NCBI GenBank assembly: GCA_016713735.1
Contig: JADJOP010000005.1
Span: 248,001 to 312,000, forward strand
Source of the DNA: Bryobacterales bacterium
Lineage (GTDB): Bacteria; Acidobacteriota; Terriglobia; Bryobacterales; Bryobacteraceae
DNA: 64,000 nucleotides
Direction: 5' to 3'
A program made the translations under genes and the position numbers. Below the pieces are notes generated by a model. It ran no database searches, was not told the DNA's origin, and was given only the letters and a program-made list of their open reading frames with translations. Below, piece after piece: positions 33,833 to 42,701 of the stretch (within the stretch, counting starts at the first letter, position 1; each line of letters starts with the position of its first letter).

Positions 33833-35076
33833 AAGTGCGCGCTTCCAGCTTCGGCTCCGGCATTCCGCTGGCGTTCAAAGCGCTGCGCGAACATAAGCTG
33901 CGCGCCGCCCTCACCGTGCTCGGCGTGGTCATCGGCACGGGCACCATCATCGGCGTCGGCTCCATCCTGGCCGGCTTTGACGGCGCGGTGTCGAACGTCA
34001 TGTCGAGCTTCGGCACCGACAAGCTGGTGGTGTTCAAGTTCAAGGTCGGCTTCCGCACCGGGCGCCTCTCGCCGGAGGAGCGCAACCGCAAGCCGCTCAC
34101 GCTCGATAACGTCCGCGCCATCCGTGAACGCTGCCCGTCGGTGCGCGCGGTGGTGCCGCAGATGTTCGCCCCGTGGGAGATGATCCACCGCGTGCGCTAC
34201 AAGTCCAACGACATTGCCGGCGTGAACATCAACGGCGTCGAGGAGGGCTTCACCGAGGTCGGCGGCATTGAGATGTCGCAGGGCCGCTTCTTCAGCGGGG
34301 CCGAGGACCTGCACCGCCTTCCCGTGGTCGTCATCGGCGAAGACGCGCATTCGGCGCTGTTCGGCACTGAGCCCGCCGTGGGCAAGGAGATCGAGGTGGA
34401 TGGCCATAAGGTGACCGTTCTCGGTGTGATGAAGCGGCCCGCCGCCTCCATGCCCGGTGAAACCGACCGCCGCATCCTGCTGCCCTATTACACGCTGCGC
34501 AAGATGTTCCCCAACGCCAAGGAGCACCTGCTCTTCGTCGCCGCCTACCCCGGCCTGCAGGCCGCCGCCGCCGACGAGGTCCGCTCCGTGCTGCGCCAGG
34601 AACGCCGCGTCAAACACAACGACCCTGACAACTTCCACATCTCCACGCCCGAACAGATCATTGAGGACTTCCGCAAGATCACCTCCACCACGGCGCTGGT
34701 GATGATTGTGCTCAGCTCCATCGGCCTGCTGGTGGGCGGCATCGGCGTGATGAACATCATGCTCGTCAGCGTCACCGAGCGGACGCGCGAAATCGGCATC
34801 CGCAAGGCCATCGGCGCGCGGCGCATGGACATCGTCGTGCAGTTCCTCACCGAAGCCGTCGTGCTCACGCTGGCCGGAGGCATCGTGGGGATGATTCTCG
34901 GCTACGGCATCTCGCTGGCGGCCAGGCTCATCTTCCCTTCGCTGCCGACACAGGTGCCGATGTGGGCCGTGGCCATGGGTGTGTGCGTCTCTGTGGGTGT
35001 CGGCCTCTTTTTCGGCATCTGGCCGGCCAGCAAGGCCGCCCGGCTCGACCCGGTGGACGCGCTGCGCTACGAATAG
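33829..35076 (+). CDS. ABC transporter permease, MacB/FtsX type (second of pair)
   Basis: 415 residues. The ATG at 33829 overlaps the previous stop (ATGA) and gives MKVRASSFGSGIPLAFKALREHK. The same architecture as its neighbour is visible: N-terminal span (ALTVLGVVIGTGTIIGVGS), extracytoplasmic domain, and a C-terminal three-span block with VTERTREIGIRKAIGARRMDI, followed by GLFFGIWPASKAARLDPV. Such permeases belong to MacAB-type or lipoprotein-release-like systems that export peptides or toxic compounds. The missing ATPase must be encoded elsewhere. Confidence 0.9.
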   Translation: MKVRASSFGSGIPLAFKALREHKLRAALTVLGVVIGTGTIIGVGSILAGFDGAVSNVMSSFGTDKLVVFKFKVGFRTGRLSPEERNRKPLTLDNVRAIRERCPSVRAVVPQMFAPWEMIHRVRYKSNDIAGVNINGVEEGFTEVGGIEMSQGRFFSGAEDLHRLPVVVIGEDAHSALFGTEPAVGKEIEVDGHKVTVLGVMKRPAASMPGETDRRILLPYYTLRKMFPNAKEHLLFVAAYPGLQAAAADEVRSVLRQERRVKHNDPDNFHISTPEQIIEDFRKITSTTALVMIVLSSIGLLVGGIGVMNIMLVSVTERTREIGIRKAIGARRMDIVVQFLTEAVVLTLAGGIVGMILGYGISLAARLIFPSLPTQVPMWAVAMGVCVSVGVGLFFGIWPASKAARLDPVDALRYE

Positions 35077-35115
35077 CCGTTGGGCCTGCGAGCGCTGCCG
35101 CAACCGCCCTCCGGC

Positions 35116-35129
35116 GGCGCCGCGGCGCC
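35116..35129. repeat. 14-bp perfect palindrome
   Basis: GGCGCCGCGGCGCC, identical to 53224-53237. It lies between the permease and M16 operons with no T-run after it. In DNA this GC-rich it may be chance. Just downstream TACACTGGAAGG (35140-35151) joins a possible -10 and ribosome-binding site for the next gene. Confidence 0.4.
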
Positions 35130-35153
35130 GCGAACCCATTACACTGGAAGGAC

Positions 35154-36656
35154 ATGAGATTTTTCCTTCGCGTCTGGGCGCTCACCCTGTCCGCGCTGTT
35201 GCTCACCAGTGCCGCCGGAGCCGCCCTGCGTCTGGAGCCTTTTGCCGCCCGCGTCCACGAGTTCACCCTTGCCAACGGCCTCCGGGTGGTGCTGGTGGAA
35301 GACCACGGCGCCCCGGTCGTCACGGCCTGCTTCACGGCCCGGGGCGGCTACGCCGACGATCCCAAAGGGATGCGCGGCATCTCCCACCTGGTGGCGTTCC
35401 TGCTGGAGGAAGGCCCCGAAGCGCTGGGCTCAAAGAACCTCACCGCCGAGCGCGCCGCCCTGAAGACGATGAACACCGCCGTTGCCGCCTACCGTGCCCT
35501 GGCCAACAAGCCCGGCGCGGGCGGCGAGCTTGACCGCATCGATGCCGAAGGCAAAGCCCGCCTCGCCGCCGGCCAGGCCGAAGCGCTGGCCAAGGCCCGC
35601 TTCAGCACCAGGGCGCTGGAACTCTACGGCGTCCAGGACCTGCAGATCACGGCCAATGCCGACTACCTGCAATGGTCAGGCCGCCTGCCCGCCCACCGCA
35701 TTGACGCCTTCCTCCTGCTCTACGGTGAGTGGCTGAAGAAACCTCTCCCGCGCATGGTGTACTCCAATCGCGACCGCTTGATCCGCCAGCACGCCGACGC
35801 CCCGCCGACGCAGGAACAGATTCTGCGCCGGGCCCTGCTGGCGCCCGCGTTCGGCCCGCAGGGCTACGGCTTGCCGCCTCTCGAGGGCGCGGAACTCGCC
35901 AGGCTGTTCCACCCTGAGATCGAGTCGTTCCTGCAGTCGCGTTTGGTGGCCTCCAACCTCACGCTTTCACTTGCCGGCGACCTCACGCCGGCCGAGGCCC
36001 AGGCGCTGGCCGCCCGCTACCTGGCTGCGATTCCCACCGGCCAGCCCTTCGCCGCCCCTGCTCCGCCAGCCTATTCCACCAAGGAGACCCGCCTCGCCCC
36101 GCCCAGCGAACTATCGAGCCTGCTCGGCATTGGCTACCGCCGTCCGCCCGACAGCAGCGCCGACGACCCCGTGTTCGACCTCATCTCCGACCTCCTGGTG
36201 GACAACCCGTTGAGCCGTATCCGCACCTCCTTTGCCAAGGCCAACCCGCTGTTTCCCCCGCCGGTCGTGTTTCCTTCCCTCCCCGGTGTGCGGCAGGGCG
36301 GCCTCATGGTCACCCTGGCTAACTACCATCCCTCGCGCACGCCGGAGGAATGGGCGGCCTCGCTCTGCGACCTCTTTGAAAGCCTCGGCACGACGCCTCC
36401 CACGGCGGAGGAACTGGAGTTCGCCCGCAGGTCAAACGAGCGCAAGCTGATCATGGTGCTGTCCGAGCCTGCCGCCGCCGCCCGTTACCTGGGCCAGATG
36501 GGCGGTTGGAAGCCGGTCGAGGCGCTTGTCGCGGCCTGGGGCAAGGCCACACCGGCCGACGTGCAGCGTGTTGCCGCCGAATACCTCCGCCCCGAGCGCC
36601 GCCTCATCGTGCAGCCAGGCTACGTTGCCCAGGCCGCCGCGGGAGGCGCGCAATGA
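35154..36656 (+). CDS. M16-like zinc peptidase homologue lacking the HxxEH motif
   Basis: 500 residues with a signal peptide (MRFFLRVWALTLSALLLTSAAGA). The TLANGLRVVLVEDHGAPVV opening is typical of M16 subunits, but the inverted zinc motif is degenerate: where HxxEH is expected the protein reads His78-Leu-Val-Ala81-Phe82, so the catalytic Glu and second His are missing. It is probably inactive, like the non-catalytic partner of processing-peptidase heterodimers. The C-terminal half shows the usual peptidase_M16_C fold (VMLSEP-like and VQRVAAEYLRPERR). It overlaps the following gene by 4 nt, so the products likely form a complex in the periplasm. Confidence 0.85.
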   Translation: MRFFLRVWALTLSALLLTSAAGAALRLEPFAARVHEFTLANGLRVVLVEDHGAPVVTACFTARGGYADDPKGMRGISHLVAFLLEEGPEALGSKNLTAERAALKTMNTAVAAYRALANKPGAGGELDRIDAEGKARLAAGQAEALAKARFSTRALELYGVQDLQITANADYLQWSGRLPAHRIDAFLLLYGEWLKKPLPRMVYSNRDRLIRQHADAPPTQEQILRRALLAPAFGPQGYGLPPLEGAELARLFHPEIESFLQSRLVASNLTLSLAGDLTPAEAQALAARYLAAIPTGQPFAAPAPPAYSTKETRLAPPSELSSLLGIGYRRPPDSSADDPVFDLISDLLVDNPLSRIRTSFAKANPLFPPPVVFPSLPGVRQGGLMVTLANYHPSRTPEEWAASLCDLFESLGTTPPTAEELEFARRSNERKLIMVLSEPAAAARYLGQMGGWKPVEALVAAWGKATPADVQRVAAEYLRPERRLIVQPGYVAQAAAGGAQ

Positions 36657-38869
36657 GCACCATGCGCCTGACGCTTCTGCTCACCGCCTTTGCCGCGCTT
36701 TCGCTCGCCCAGGTGCCTCGTCCGGCGCAGTCGGCGGCGCCGAAACCGGATCCCGCCACGCCGGCCGCTCCACGGGTCCGGGTGACTCTGCCGCGTACCT
36801 CGCCCGCCAAGCCCGCCGAGACTTCGTTCAGCCTTCCGCTGCCCGACACCGTTCCGCCCCTGGCCAAACTGCCCTCCGCCGCCGTCCAAAGCCTGCCCAA
36901 CGGGCTGCGCCTGGTCCACTCGCCCAACCCCAGCCTCCCCATCGTCGACGTCTACCTCACCTCCGCCCTCGGCTACACCCACGACCCCGCCGGCAAACGC
37001 GGCCTCAACCGCGCCCTTGCCCATGCCATCCGCTACGGCGGAACGGCGACGCGCACGCGGGAGAAGGTGGAAGAGTTCCTCAACCAGCGCCAGATCACGC
37101 TCCAGGCCGCAGCCGGCCCCGAACTGATCGAATGGGCTGGACGCTGCCGCAGCGAGGATCTGGCTGAGTTCCTCGCTCTGTTAGGCGAGATGTTTGCCCG
37201 CCCCGCCTTCCGCCGCTCCGCCATTGAGGAGTTTCAGGCGCAGGAGAGGCTGGCCATCCAAGCCTACGGCCGCAACATCGAATTCACGGCTGACCGCGAA
37301 GCGGAGAACGCCTGGTTCGGTCCGCAATCGCCCTGGAACCGCCGCCACACCTACGACGAGATCCGCGCCATTGACCGCGATGGCGTTCTGGCCCACTACA
37401 AGGCCCACTTCGGGCCTGCCCGCGTCCTGCTCGGCCTGCAGGGCGATGTCGACGCCGCCACCGCCATGGCGCTGGCCGTGAAGAGCTTTGGCGCCTGGCC
37501 GGCAACGCCGCTGCCTGCCTCCGCTCCCGCGCCGCTGCCCGTTCCCGCCCGCACGCTGATTTCAGCGCAACTGCCCAACGCCACCTCGGTCCGCCTGTTG
37601 CTGGTGCTGCCCTGGAAGCAGCGCATGGCCGAGCGCACGCCCGCCGTCACCGCCGCTCTTGGCTTGTTCGCCGCCAACTGGGAGGACCGCCAGCCGGAGA
37701 GCCTCGCTGCCCTGCTCAAACCCTTTGATTCCGAGGACGCCCGTCCGCGTATCTTCACCGGCCTGGCCACGGGCGGCATCCCGGCCCTTCAACTGATGGC
37801 CGCGGTGCGACCGCGCGAAGCCATCGACGCCGCCGTGGTCCTTTGGAAGCAGGTGGAAAAACTCCGCGCCGAAGCGATGACGCCGGCCCGCCTCGATGCG
37901 CTCCGCCGCCACTATCTGCGATCGCTCATCTTCCAGGCCGCCAACCCCCAGTTCCGCTTCCGCCTGTTGCTGCAAGCCCACGCGCTGGCCCTTCCGGCCG
38001 GCCATTTCGAGGCCATCCAACAGGCCGCCGCCACCCTCACGCCGGCTGACTACTCGCGGATCCTCGCCGAGCAATTGAACCTCGATGCCGCCCAACTTGT
38101 CCTGCTGGGCGATGAGGGCGATTACCGCTCCTCGCCCGATTCCATCGGTTTCACCGTCGTCCACACCAAGCCCGCGCCGCCCGCCGAAGCCGAGTACAAG
38201 CCCGATGAGAGCGAGGCCAGCCGTGCCCGCGCTCTGGAAATTCTCGCCCAGGCCGCTACAGCCATGGGCGGCGCCGAGCGCCTCGACGCCATCAGCGACG
38301 CGGTTTGGGACTACGAGGCCACGCTCACTCGCGCCTCGCCTCCCGTGGTCATCAAACAGCACAACTCCTGGCTGCAGCCACGCCTCTACCGCCAGGAACA
38401 GTCATCCCCCGCCGGCAGCGCCATCAGCTTCTATGACGGCTCGCTGGGTTGGATCCATGCCAACCGCGCCCTGCAAAACCTCGCGCCGCTCATCGCCCAG
38501 CAGTATCGCAATGAGGTCATCCGCCTGCTCTTCCGCCTTGTGCGCGCCGAACGGCTGGAAGGCTATCAGCTCTTTCACGCCGGGCCCGCCCTGGCCGTCA
38601 TCCGCTCGCCGGAAAACTACGCCGTGGAACTGGCGCTCGACTTTGACACCCACCTGCCGGAGCGCATCCGCTTCCTCGAACAACGCCCCAACGACGGGGG
38701 CCTGGTGCGCGTCGAGGAACGGCTCTCCGATTACAAAGTATCAGACGGTGTACTCATGCCCCACCGCATCGCCGTCATACAAAACGGGCAGCAGTTCGCC
38801 GAGTTTGTCATGACCAGCATCCGCTTCAACACAGGACTGACCGAAGAGGAGATTTCCCGCAAGCCATGA
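36653..38869 (+). CDS. M16-like protein with C-terminal LolA-like domain, zinc motif degenerate
   Basis: 738 residues with a signal peptide (MSTMRLTLLLTAFAALSLAQ) and a proline-rich linker to about residue 65. The M16 domain starts SLPNGLRLVHSPNPSLPIVDV; the zinc site GLNRALAHAI has Arg120 and Ala123 in place of the first His and the Glu, and only His124 remains, so it too should be inactive. A second M16 domain spans about 260-500. From about residue 523 a LolA/outer-membrane lipoprotein-sorting-like domain follows (LEILAQAATAMGGAERLDAISD), related to the entire product of the next gene. The three genes overlap by 4 nt each. Confidence 0.82.
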   Translation: MSTMRLTLLLTAFAALSLAQVPRPAQSAAPKPDPATPAAPRVRVTLPRTSPAKPAETSFSLPLPDTVPPLAKLPSAAVQSLPNGLRLVHSPNPSLPIVDVYLTSALGYTHDPAGKRGLNRALAHAIRYGGTATRTREKVEEFLNQRQITLQAAAGPELIEWAGRCRSEDLAEFLALLGEMFARPAFRRSAIEEFQAQERLAIQAYGRNIEFTADREAENAWFGPQSPWNRRHTYDEIRAIDRDGVLAHYKAHFGPARVLLGLQGDVDAATAMALAVKSFGAWPATPLPASAPAPLPVPARTLISAQLPNATSVRLLLVLPWKQRMAERTPAVTAALGLFAANWEDRQPESLAALLKPFDSEDARPRIFTGLATGGIPALQLMAAVRPREAIDAAVVLWKQVEKLRAEAMTPARLDALRRHYLRSLIFQAANPQFRFRLLLQAHALALPAGHFEAIQQAAATLTPADYSRILAEQLNLDAAQLVLLGDEGDYRSSPDSIGFTVVHTKPAPPAEAEYKPDESEASRARALEILAQAATAMGGAERLDAISDAVWDYEATLTRASPPVVIKQHNSWLQPRLYRQEQSSPAGSAISFYDGSLGWIHANRALQNLAPLIAQQYRNEVIRLLFRLVRAERLEGYQLFHAGPALAVIRSPENYAVELALDFDTHLPERIRFLEQRPNDGGLVRVEERLSDYKVSDGVLMPHRIAVIQNGQQFAEFVMTSIRFNTGLTEEEISRKP

Positions 38870-39669
38870 ACCGGCGACAGCTTCTTGCCCTGCTGCCGGC
38901 CGCCGCCTGGGGCCAAAGCGCCGCCATGCGCCGCGGCCGGGAAATTGTCGATCAGGTGGTGGCCGCCCTGGGCGGCGACAAGTTCCTCGGCATGGAGGAC
39001 CGCACCGAAGCCGGCCGCATGTACTCGTTTTACCGCGAACAGCTCCGGGGCCTCTCCAAAGCCACGCTCTACACGCGCTACCTCACGCCGCCCGATGGTC
39101 CGCCCGACGGCAAGGTCTACGCCCGCGAACGCCAGAGCTTTTACCGCGACGCGAAAAAAGAAGACTACGCGATCTTGTTTGATGAGCAGAAGGGCTGGTC
39201 CATCACCTACCGCGGCGCCTCGCCGCTGCCGGTGGAAACCATCAACCGCTACCGCGACACCACCCTGCGCAATCTCTTCTACATCCTCCGCCAGCGGCTG
39301 AAGGAGCCGGGCCTCATCATCGAGTTCACCGGCTCGGAGATCGTCGACAACATTCCCGTCGACCGCGTCACTTTCACCGACTCGGACAACACCTCGGTTG
39401 TCGCCGACTTCCACAAGTCCACCCACCTGCCCGTGCGCCAGGTCTTTTACCGCCGCGACCCGGTCACCCGCGAGCGCCACGAAGAGCTCACGCGCTTCGA
39501 CAAATACCGCGACGTGGGCGGCGTGCAGTGGCCTTACAATTTCCAGCGCGAACGCGACGGCGAACGCATCTTCCAGCTCTTTTCGGAAAGCGTCACCATC
39601 AACAACGACCTCACCGACAGCCTGTTCACGCTTTCCACCGACATGAAGGTGTTGCCCGCGCCGCGCTGA
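38866..39669 (+). CDS. Exported LolA-like/outer membrane lipoprotein-sorting-like protein
   Basis: 267 residues. MNRRQLLALLPAAAWGQSA is a short export leader. The rest matches the beta-rich lipoprotein-sorting-like fold often seen in Acidobacteria: DQVVAALGGDKFLGMEDRTEAGR, then GWSITYRGASPLPVE, and RFDKYRDVGGVQWPYNFQRERDG. Its first helix is like the C-terminal domain of the preceding M16-like protein, suggesting duplication. The function is unknown; a lipid or outer-membrane carrier role is a guess by fold. The gene overlaps the upstream stop by 4 nt. Confidence 0.75.
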   Translation: MNRRQLLALLPAAAWGQSAAMRRGREIVDQVVAALGGDKFLGMEDRTEAGRMYSFYREQLRGLSKATLYTRYLTPPDGPPDGKVYARERQSFYRDAKKEDYAILFDEQKGWSITYRGASPLPVETINRYRDTTLRNLFYILRQRLKEPGLIIEFTGSEIVDNIPVDRVTFTDSDNTSVVADFHKSTHLPVRQVFYRRDPVTRERHEELTRFDKYRDVGGVQWPYNFQRERDGERIFQLFSESVTINNDLTDSLFTLSTDMKVLPAPR

Positions 39670-39705
39670 GCGCCGCCGCGCCACTCCCCTCATCCCGCGC
39701 CGCTC

Positions 39706-40860
39706 TCATCGCGACTCCCCGCGACAGAGCCGCCGCCCGTCAGGGCGCGGCCCGCCGTCCTGGCGCGCCGCCCCTACGGCGCTCCCAACGTCACCAGCGG
39801 ATCGCCCACCATAATGTTCATCCACCCCAGCGCCGCAATCGACACATAGAAGCTCTCGGCCAGGTTTCTGCCCGCCAGATAGGCCGGAAACAAAAGCTCC
39901 GGATGCGGCGTGTAGCCCAGCATCGGCTCCTCGGTGTGGCCCGGAGGCTCCGCTGGCGCCGTCGGCGATCAGGTCCGCCGTGAGCGACTGCTTGCTGCCG
40001 CCAAACTCTTGGCCAAACCGCCAGTCAGCGGGCGGCTTGCGGAACGTCCGCCCGTTGGTGGAGACAAACTCGGTGGCAATCGCCCCGGGCAGCCACTGAA
40101 AGCCCAACCGCCGCTGCTTGCGCTGCTTGTCGTTTGAGCCCCAGGAGGCATGGCCGATGGCGTTGCGCTTTCCGTACCAGACCTCCTTGGTCTGCTCCAG
40201 CTCCGAACGCCCGGCTGGCAGCAGAATGTGCGCATCGCGAAGCCACGACTCGCCGGCTTCATCAGAGCCCTCCTGCATGTCCAGGTACACCATGCCCCGG
40301 TTGCGCGCCGCCAGTCCGCGGTCAATCATCGCCTTCACCCCGGCCACATCGTAGGCCGCCAGCCGCGTCACCAGGTAGATCGGATAGGCGCGGTGGTTGA
40401 ACGGCGCGTCGGTCTGGCGGAACATCGGGTTGCGCTGCGGGCCGGGCACCGATACGGTCTGCCCTTTCATGCGCGCATACAGCAGCGTCAACTCGGAATC
40501 GACGCTGCCGGCGGTGCCCTCGCGGCCGATGGTGCCCTGGATGTGCAGGGGTACGCCAAGCGTCGTCACCAGGTAAAAGACCTGCTCGCTCAGCCCGCGC
40601 CCGGCCAGGCACCGCCGCACCGGAGCTTCCACCAGGCGCTCATACTCCGTACGTGCGATCTGCTCGCCTTCCGGCGCGGCGATCACACACACCTGCTTCG
40701 GCGGAATCTTCCGCTTGGCCGCATAGTAGGTGGCGATCTCGCCCGAGGCGGCGCTGTTGCGGTTGGTGACGAGCAGCACGCGCTCCGGCCCGGTGGCCCA
40801 GGCGGCCGCCGCCAGCACTGTTCCCGCCGCCAACACCCGTCCCGCCGCCGGCAGCCTCAT
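39706..40860 (-). CDS. TIGR03790 family exported protein, 3' frameshift
   Basis: As given, 384 residues beginning MRLPAAGRVLAAGTVLAAAAWA (signal peptide) and continuing with the family features RVLLVTNRNSAASGEIATYYA, YLVTTLGVPLHI, and VYLDMQEG. After IADGASGASG the frame turns into low-complexity sequence. Removing one base at 39940-39942 (CCC on plus) restores GHTEEPMLGYTPHP, LLFPAYLAGRNLAESFYV and NIMVGDPL, the normal C-terminus, with a stop at 39774. The true gene is therefore probably 39774-40860 (about 361 residues). The function is unknown; the family is often found in organisms with PSD-type cytochromes. It follows the cytochrome c gene by 12 nt. Confidence 0.85.
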   Translation of the reverse strand: MRLPAAGRVLAAGTVLAAAAWATGPERVLLVTNRNSAASGEIATYYAAKRKIPPKQVCVIAAPEGEQIARTEYERLVEAPVRRCLAGRGLSEQVFYLVTTLGVPLHIQGTIGREGTAGSVDSELTLLYARMKGQTVSVPGPQRNPMFRQTDAPFNHRAYPIYLVTRLAAYDVAGVKAMIDRGLAARNRGMVYLDMQEGSDEAGESWLRDAHILLPAGRSELEQTKEVWYGKRNAIGHASWGSNDKQRKQRRLGFQWLPGAIATEFVSTNGRTFRKPPADWRFGQEFGGSKQSLTADLIADGASGASGPHRGADAGLHAASGAFVSGLSGGQKPGRELLCVDCGAGVDEHYGGRSAGDVGSAVGAARQDGGPRPDGRRLCRGESR

Positions 40861-40872
40861 CGGGACGGCGCG

Positions 40873-41292
40873 CTATTTCAGCGTCTGCAGGAAGGCCACG
40901 ATGGCCGCCGCGTCGGCTTCCTTCAGCTTATAGGTGGGCATCGGCGGACCGGCCGGCCGCCCCGAGGGCGTCAACCCGGTCATGAGGTACTTCTTCATCG
41001 CCTCGGCCCCGCCCCAGCGCGTCCACAGCCGCCCCGACGGCGTGATGTCGGGCGCCGTCTTGTGCCAGTGCTCGATCGTCTCAATCGGTTGCACTTCCAT
41101 GACCTTGCCCTTCATGTACTTGCTCTGGTCGAGCTTCCCGTCGGCCACGCTGGGCGTGTGGCAGTCAGCGCATTTTGCCACTTCTTCGGCCAGGTATTTC
41201 CCATAATTCACCTGGTCGTCGGCCGCCCAAACCGGCATAAGTCCAAGAACACAAAGGAGGAGAGCCCCGCGCAGGGGGGTAATGATTCCCAT
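40873..41292 (-). CDS. Monoheme cytochrome c
   Basis: 139 residues. Signal peptide MGIITPLRGALLLCVLGLMPVWA; heme attachment site CADCH near residue 42, with the axial Met likely in GPPMPTYKLKEAD near the C-terminus. Short size and single heme suit a periplasmic electron carrier of the class I type. It shares an intergenic region with the divergent LysR gene, so that regulator may control it. It lies just upstream of the TIGR03790 gene on the same strand. Confidence 0.9.
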   Translation of the reverse strand: MGIITPLRGALLLCVLGLMPVWAADDQVNYGKYLAEEVAKCADCHTPSVADGKLDQSKYMKGKVMEVQPIETIEHWHKTAPDITPSGRLWTRWGGAEAMKKYLMTGLTPSGRPAGPPMPTYKLKEADAAAIVAFLQTLK

Positions 41293-41306
41293 GACTCATG
41301 GTATGC

Positions 41307-41340
41307 TGATAGAATCAGGTCCGCAACCGCTACCCGGTAG
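41307..41340 (+). promoter_or_regulatory. Candidate LysR-gene promoter and operator
   Basis: TGATAGAAT at 41307-41315 fits an extended -10 (TGn-TAGAAT). Fifteen bases on lies CTACC-C-GGTAG (41330-41340), a near-perfect inverted repeat 9 nt before the LysR ATG. LysR proteins often bind such repeats to repress themselves and activate a divergent gene (here the cytochrome c). The assignment rests on position and symmetry only. Confidence 0.4.
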
Positions 41341-41349
41341 TAACTCAGT

Positions 41350-42276
41350 ATGGACTTAGACCAACTGCGCACATTTCTGGAAATTGTGCGGCTGAAGAGC
41401 TTCTCCAAGGCTGCTCAGACCTGTTTCCGCACACAGCCCGCCATCTCCGCGCAGGTCCGCCAGTTGGAACAGGAACTGAACGCCCCCCTGTTTGAGCGCC
41501 TTGGCACCCGCATCGCCCTCACCCCCGCTGGCCGCATCTTCGCCGAGTACGCCGAACAGATTCTCGACCTCCGCCGCCGCGCCCAGGACACCATCAGTGA
41601 ACTCGAGCGCGCCCCCAAGGGCGAACTGGTCATTGCCGCCAACGAGGCCACCTGCATCTACGTCCTGCCCGAGGTTTTCTCGGAATACAAACAGCAGTTT
41701 CCCAACGTCCAACTCCAGGTGGAGCGCAGCTACGGCTCGGCCATCGTCGAGGCCATTGTCAACAACCAGGCCGACTTCGGCATCACCCAAATGCCGGTGA
41801 GCGACAAGCGCCTGCAGGTGGCTCCCATCCACTCCGACGAGATCAAGCTCATCGTGCCGGTGGACCATCCGCTGGCCGCCAAGCCGCACATCGTTGCCCG
41901 CGATCTGCTCGGCCAGCAACTGCTGCTGCCTAAGTCCGGCACCACGCGGGCCCGCCTCAACGAGTGGTTTGAGCTGGTAGAGCCCGACCTGCAGATCTCC
42001 ATGGAGCTGGACGCCACCGAGATGACCAAGCGTTTCGTGCTGGCCCGCCTCGGCATCAGTTTTCTCGCCGCCTCGCACTGCGCCGAGGAGGTGGAGCAGG
42101 GCCGCCTGGCCGCCGTAAGCCTTGGACCCGAGCCCCTCATTAGAAGGCTCGCGTTGGTATACCGCAAAGATAAGTCACTTTCCAAGGCCGCTCTCGGGTT
42201 TATCCAGGTGATGCTCGAACATTCCGATGCCGCCGCCGCGGGTTCCCGTGTACCGCAGGCCCTCAGTAGCCGATAG
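41350..42276 (+). CDS. LysR family transcriptional regulator
   Basis: 308 residues. The winged HTH covers residues 1-60 (MDLDQLRTFLEIVRLKSFSKAA, QPAISAQVRQLEQELN, LFERLGTRIALTPAG). The effector-binding domain (about 90-300) begins GELVIAANEATCIYVLPEVF and contains DFGITQMPVSD, of the CysB/CysL-like subgroup pattern. A sulfur-related role is imaginable because an assimilatory cysH lies 4 kb away, but nothing links them directly. No Shine-Dalgarno sequence is evident before the ATG. It is divergent from the cytochrome c gene. Confidence 0.92.
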   Translation: MDLDQLRTFLEIVRLKSFSKAAQTCFRTQPAISAQVRQLEQELNAPLFERLGTRIALTPAGRIFAEYAEQILDLRRRAQDTISELERAPKGELVIAANEATCIYVLPEVFSEYKQQFPNVQLQVERSYGSAIVEAIVNNQADFGITQMPVSDKRLQVAPIHSDEIKLIVPVDHPLAAKPHIVARDLLGQQLLLPKSGTTRARLNEWFELVEPDLQISMELDATEMTKRFVLARLGISFLAASHCAEEVEQGRLAAVSLGPEPLIRRLALVYRKDKSLSKAALGFIQVMLEHSDAAAAGSRVPQALSSR

Positions 42277-42293
42277 GGTAGAGTAGGTCACAG

Positions 42294-42650
42294 ATGAGCA
42301 AGTTGATGCAGAAAGTCTCCACCATTGTGGTGGGCGCGGGCAATACGGTGCGTACATACCGCTCGCCGGAAGAGATGCCGCCCGCCGTGCAGGAACAGAT
42401 GGAACGCGCCCTTTCCGGCGAGAACTCAGCCACGCTGCTGATTGCCGATGAACGCGGCCGCCAGGAGATTCTGCGCTCGTTGCGCGGCCAGGAATCGGCC
42501 CTCGATTCCCGCCTCATCTCGGCGCTCGCCGCACGCAAAAAGGAACAACCTGCCCCGCGCCGCTGGCGCCTCTCCACGCGCGGCTGGGTGGAACTGGGCG
42601 TGCTGGTGGCCATCGCCCTCCTGCTGTGGCTGATCGCCGCCTGGCGTTAG
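42294..42650 (+). CDS. Hypothetical tail-anchored membrane protein
   Basis: 118 residues, unknown family. A soluble, charged N-terminal part (MSKLMQKVSTIVVGAGNTVRTY, EEMPPAVQEQMERALSGENS) is followed by one C-terminal membrane segment (WVELGVLVAIALLLWLIAAWR). This makes it a tail-anchored inner-membrane protein facing the cytoplasm. It starts 17 nt after the LysR stop and may share its transcript. I cannot infer a role. Confidence 0.7.
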   Translation: MSKLMQKVSTIVVGAGNTVRTYRSPEEMPPAVQEQMERALSGENSATLLIADERGRQEILRSLRGQESALDSRLISALAARKKEQPAPRRWRLSTRGWVELGVLVAIALLLWLIAAWR

Positions 42651-42701
42651 GGCGCTTACTCTTTCCCTCACACTTCCCGGCCCGCTGCCGATACGCCCCA
42701 T

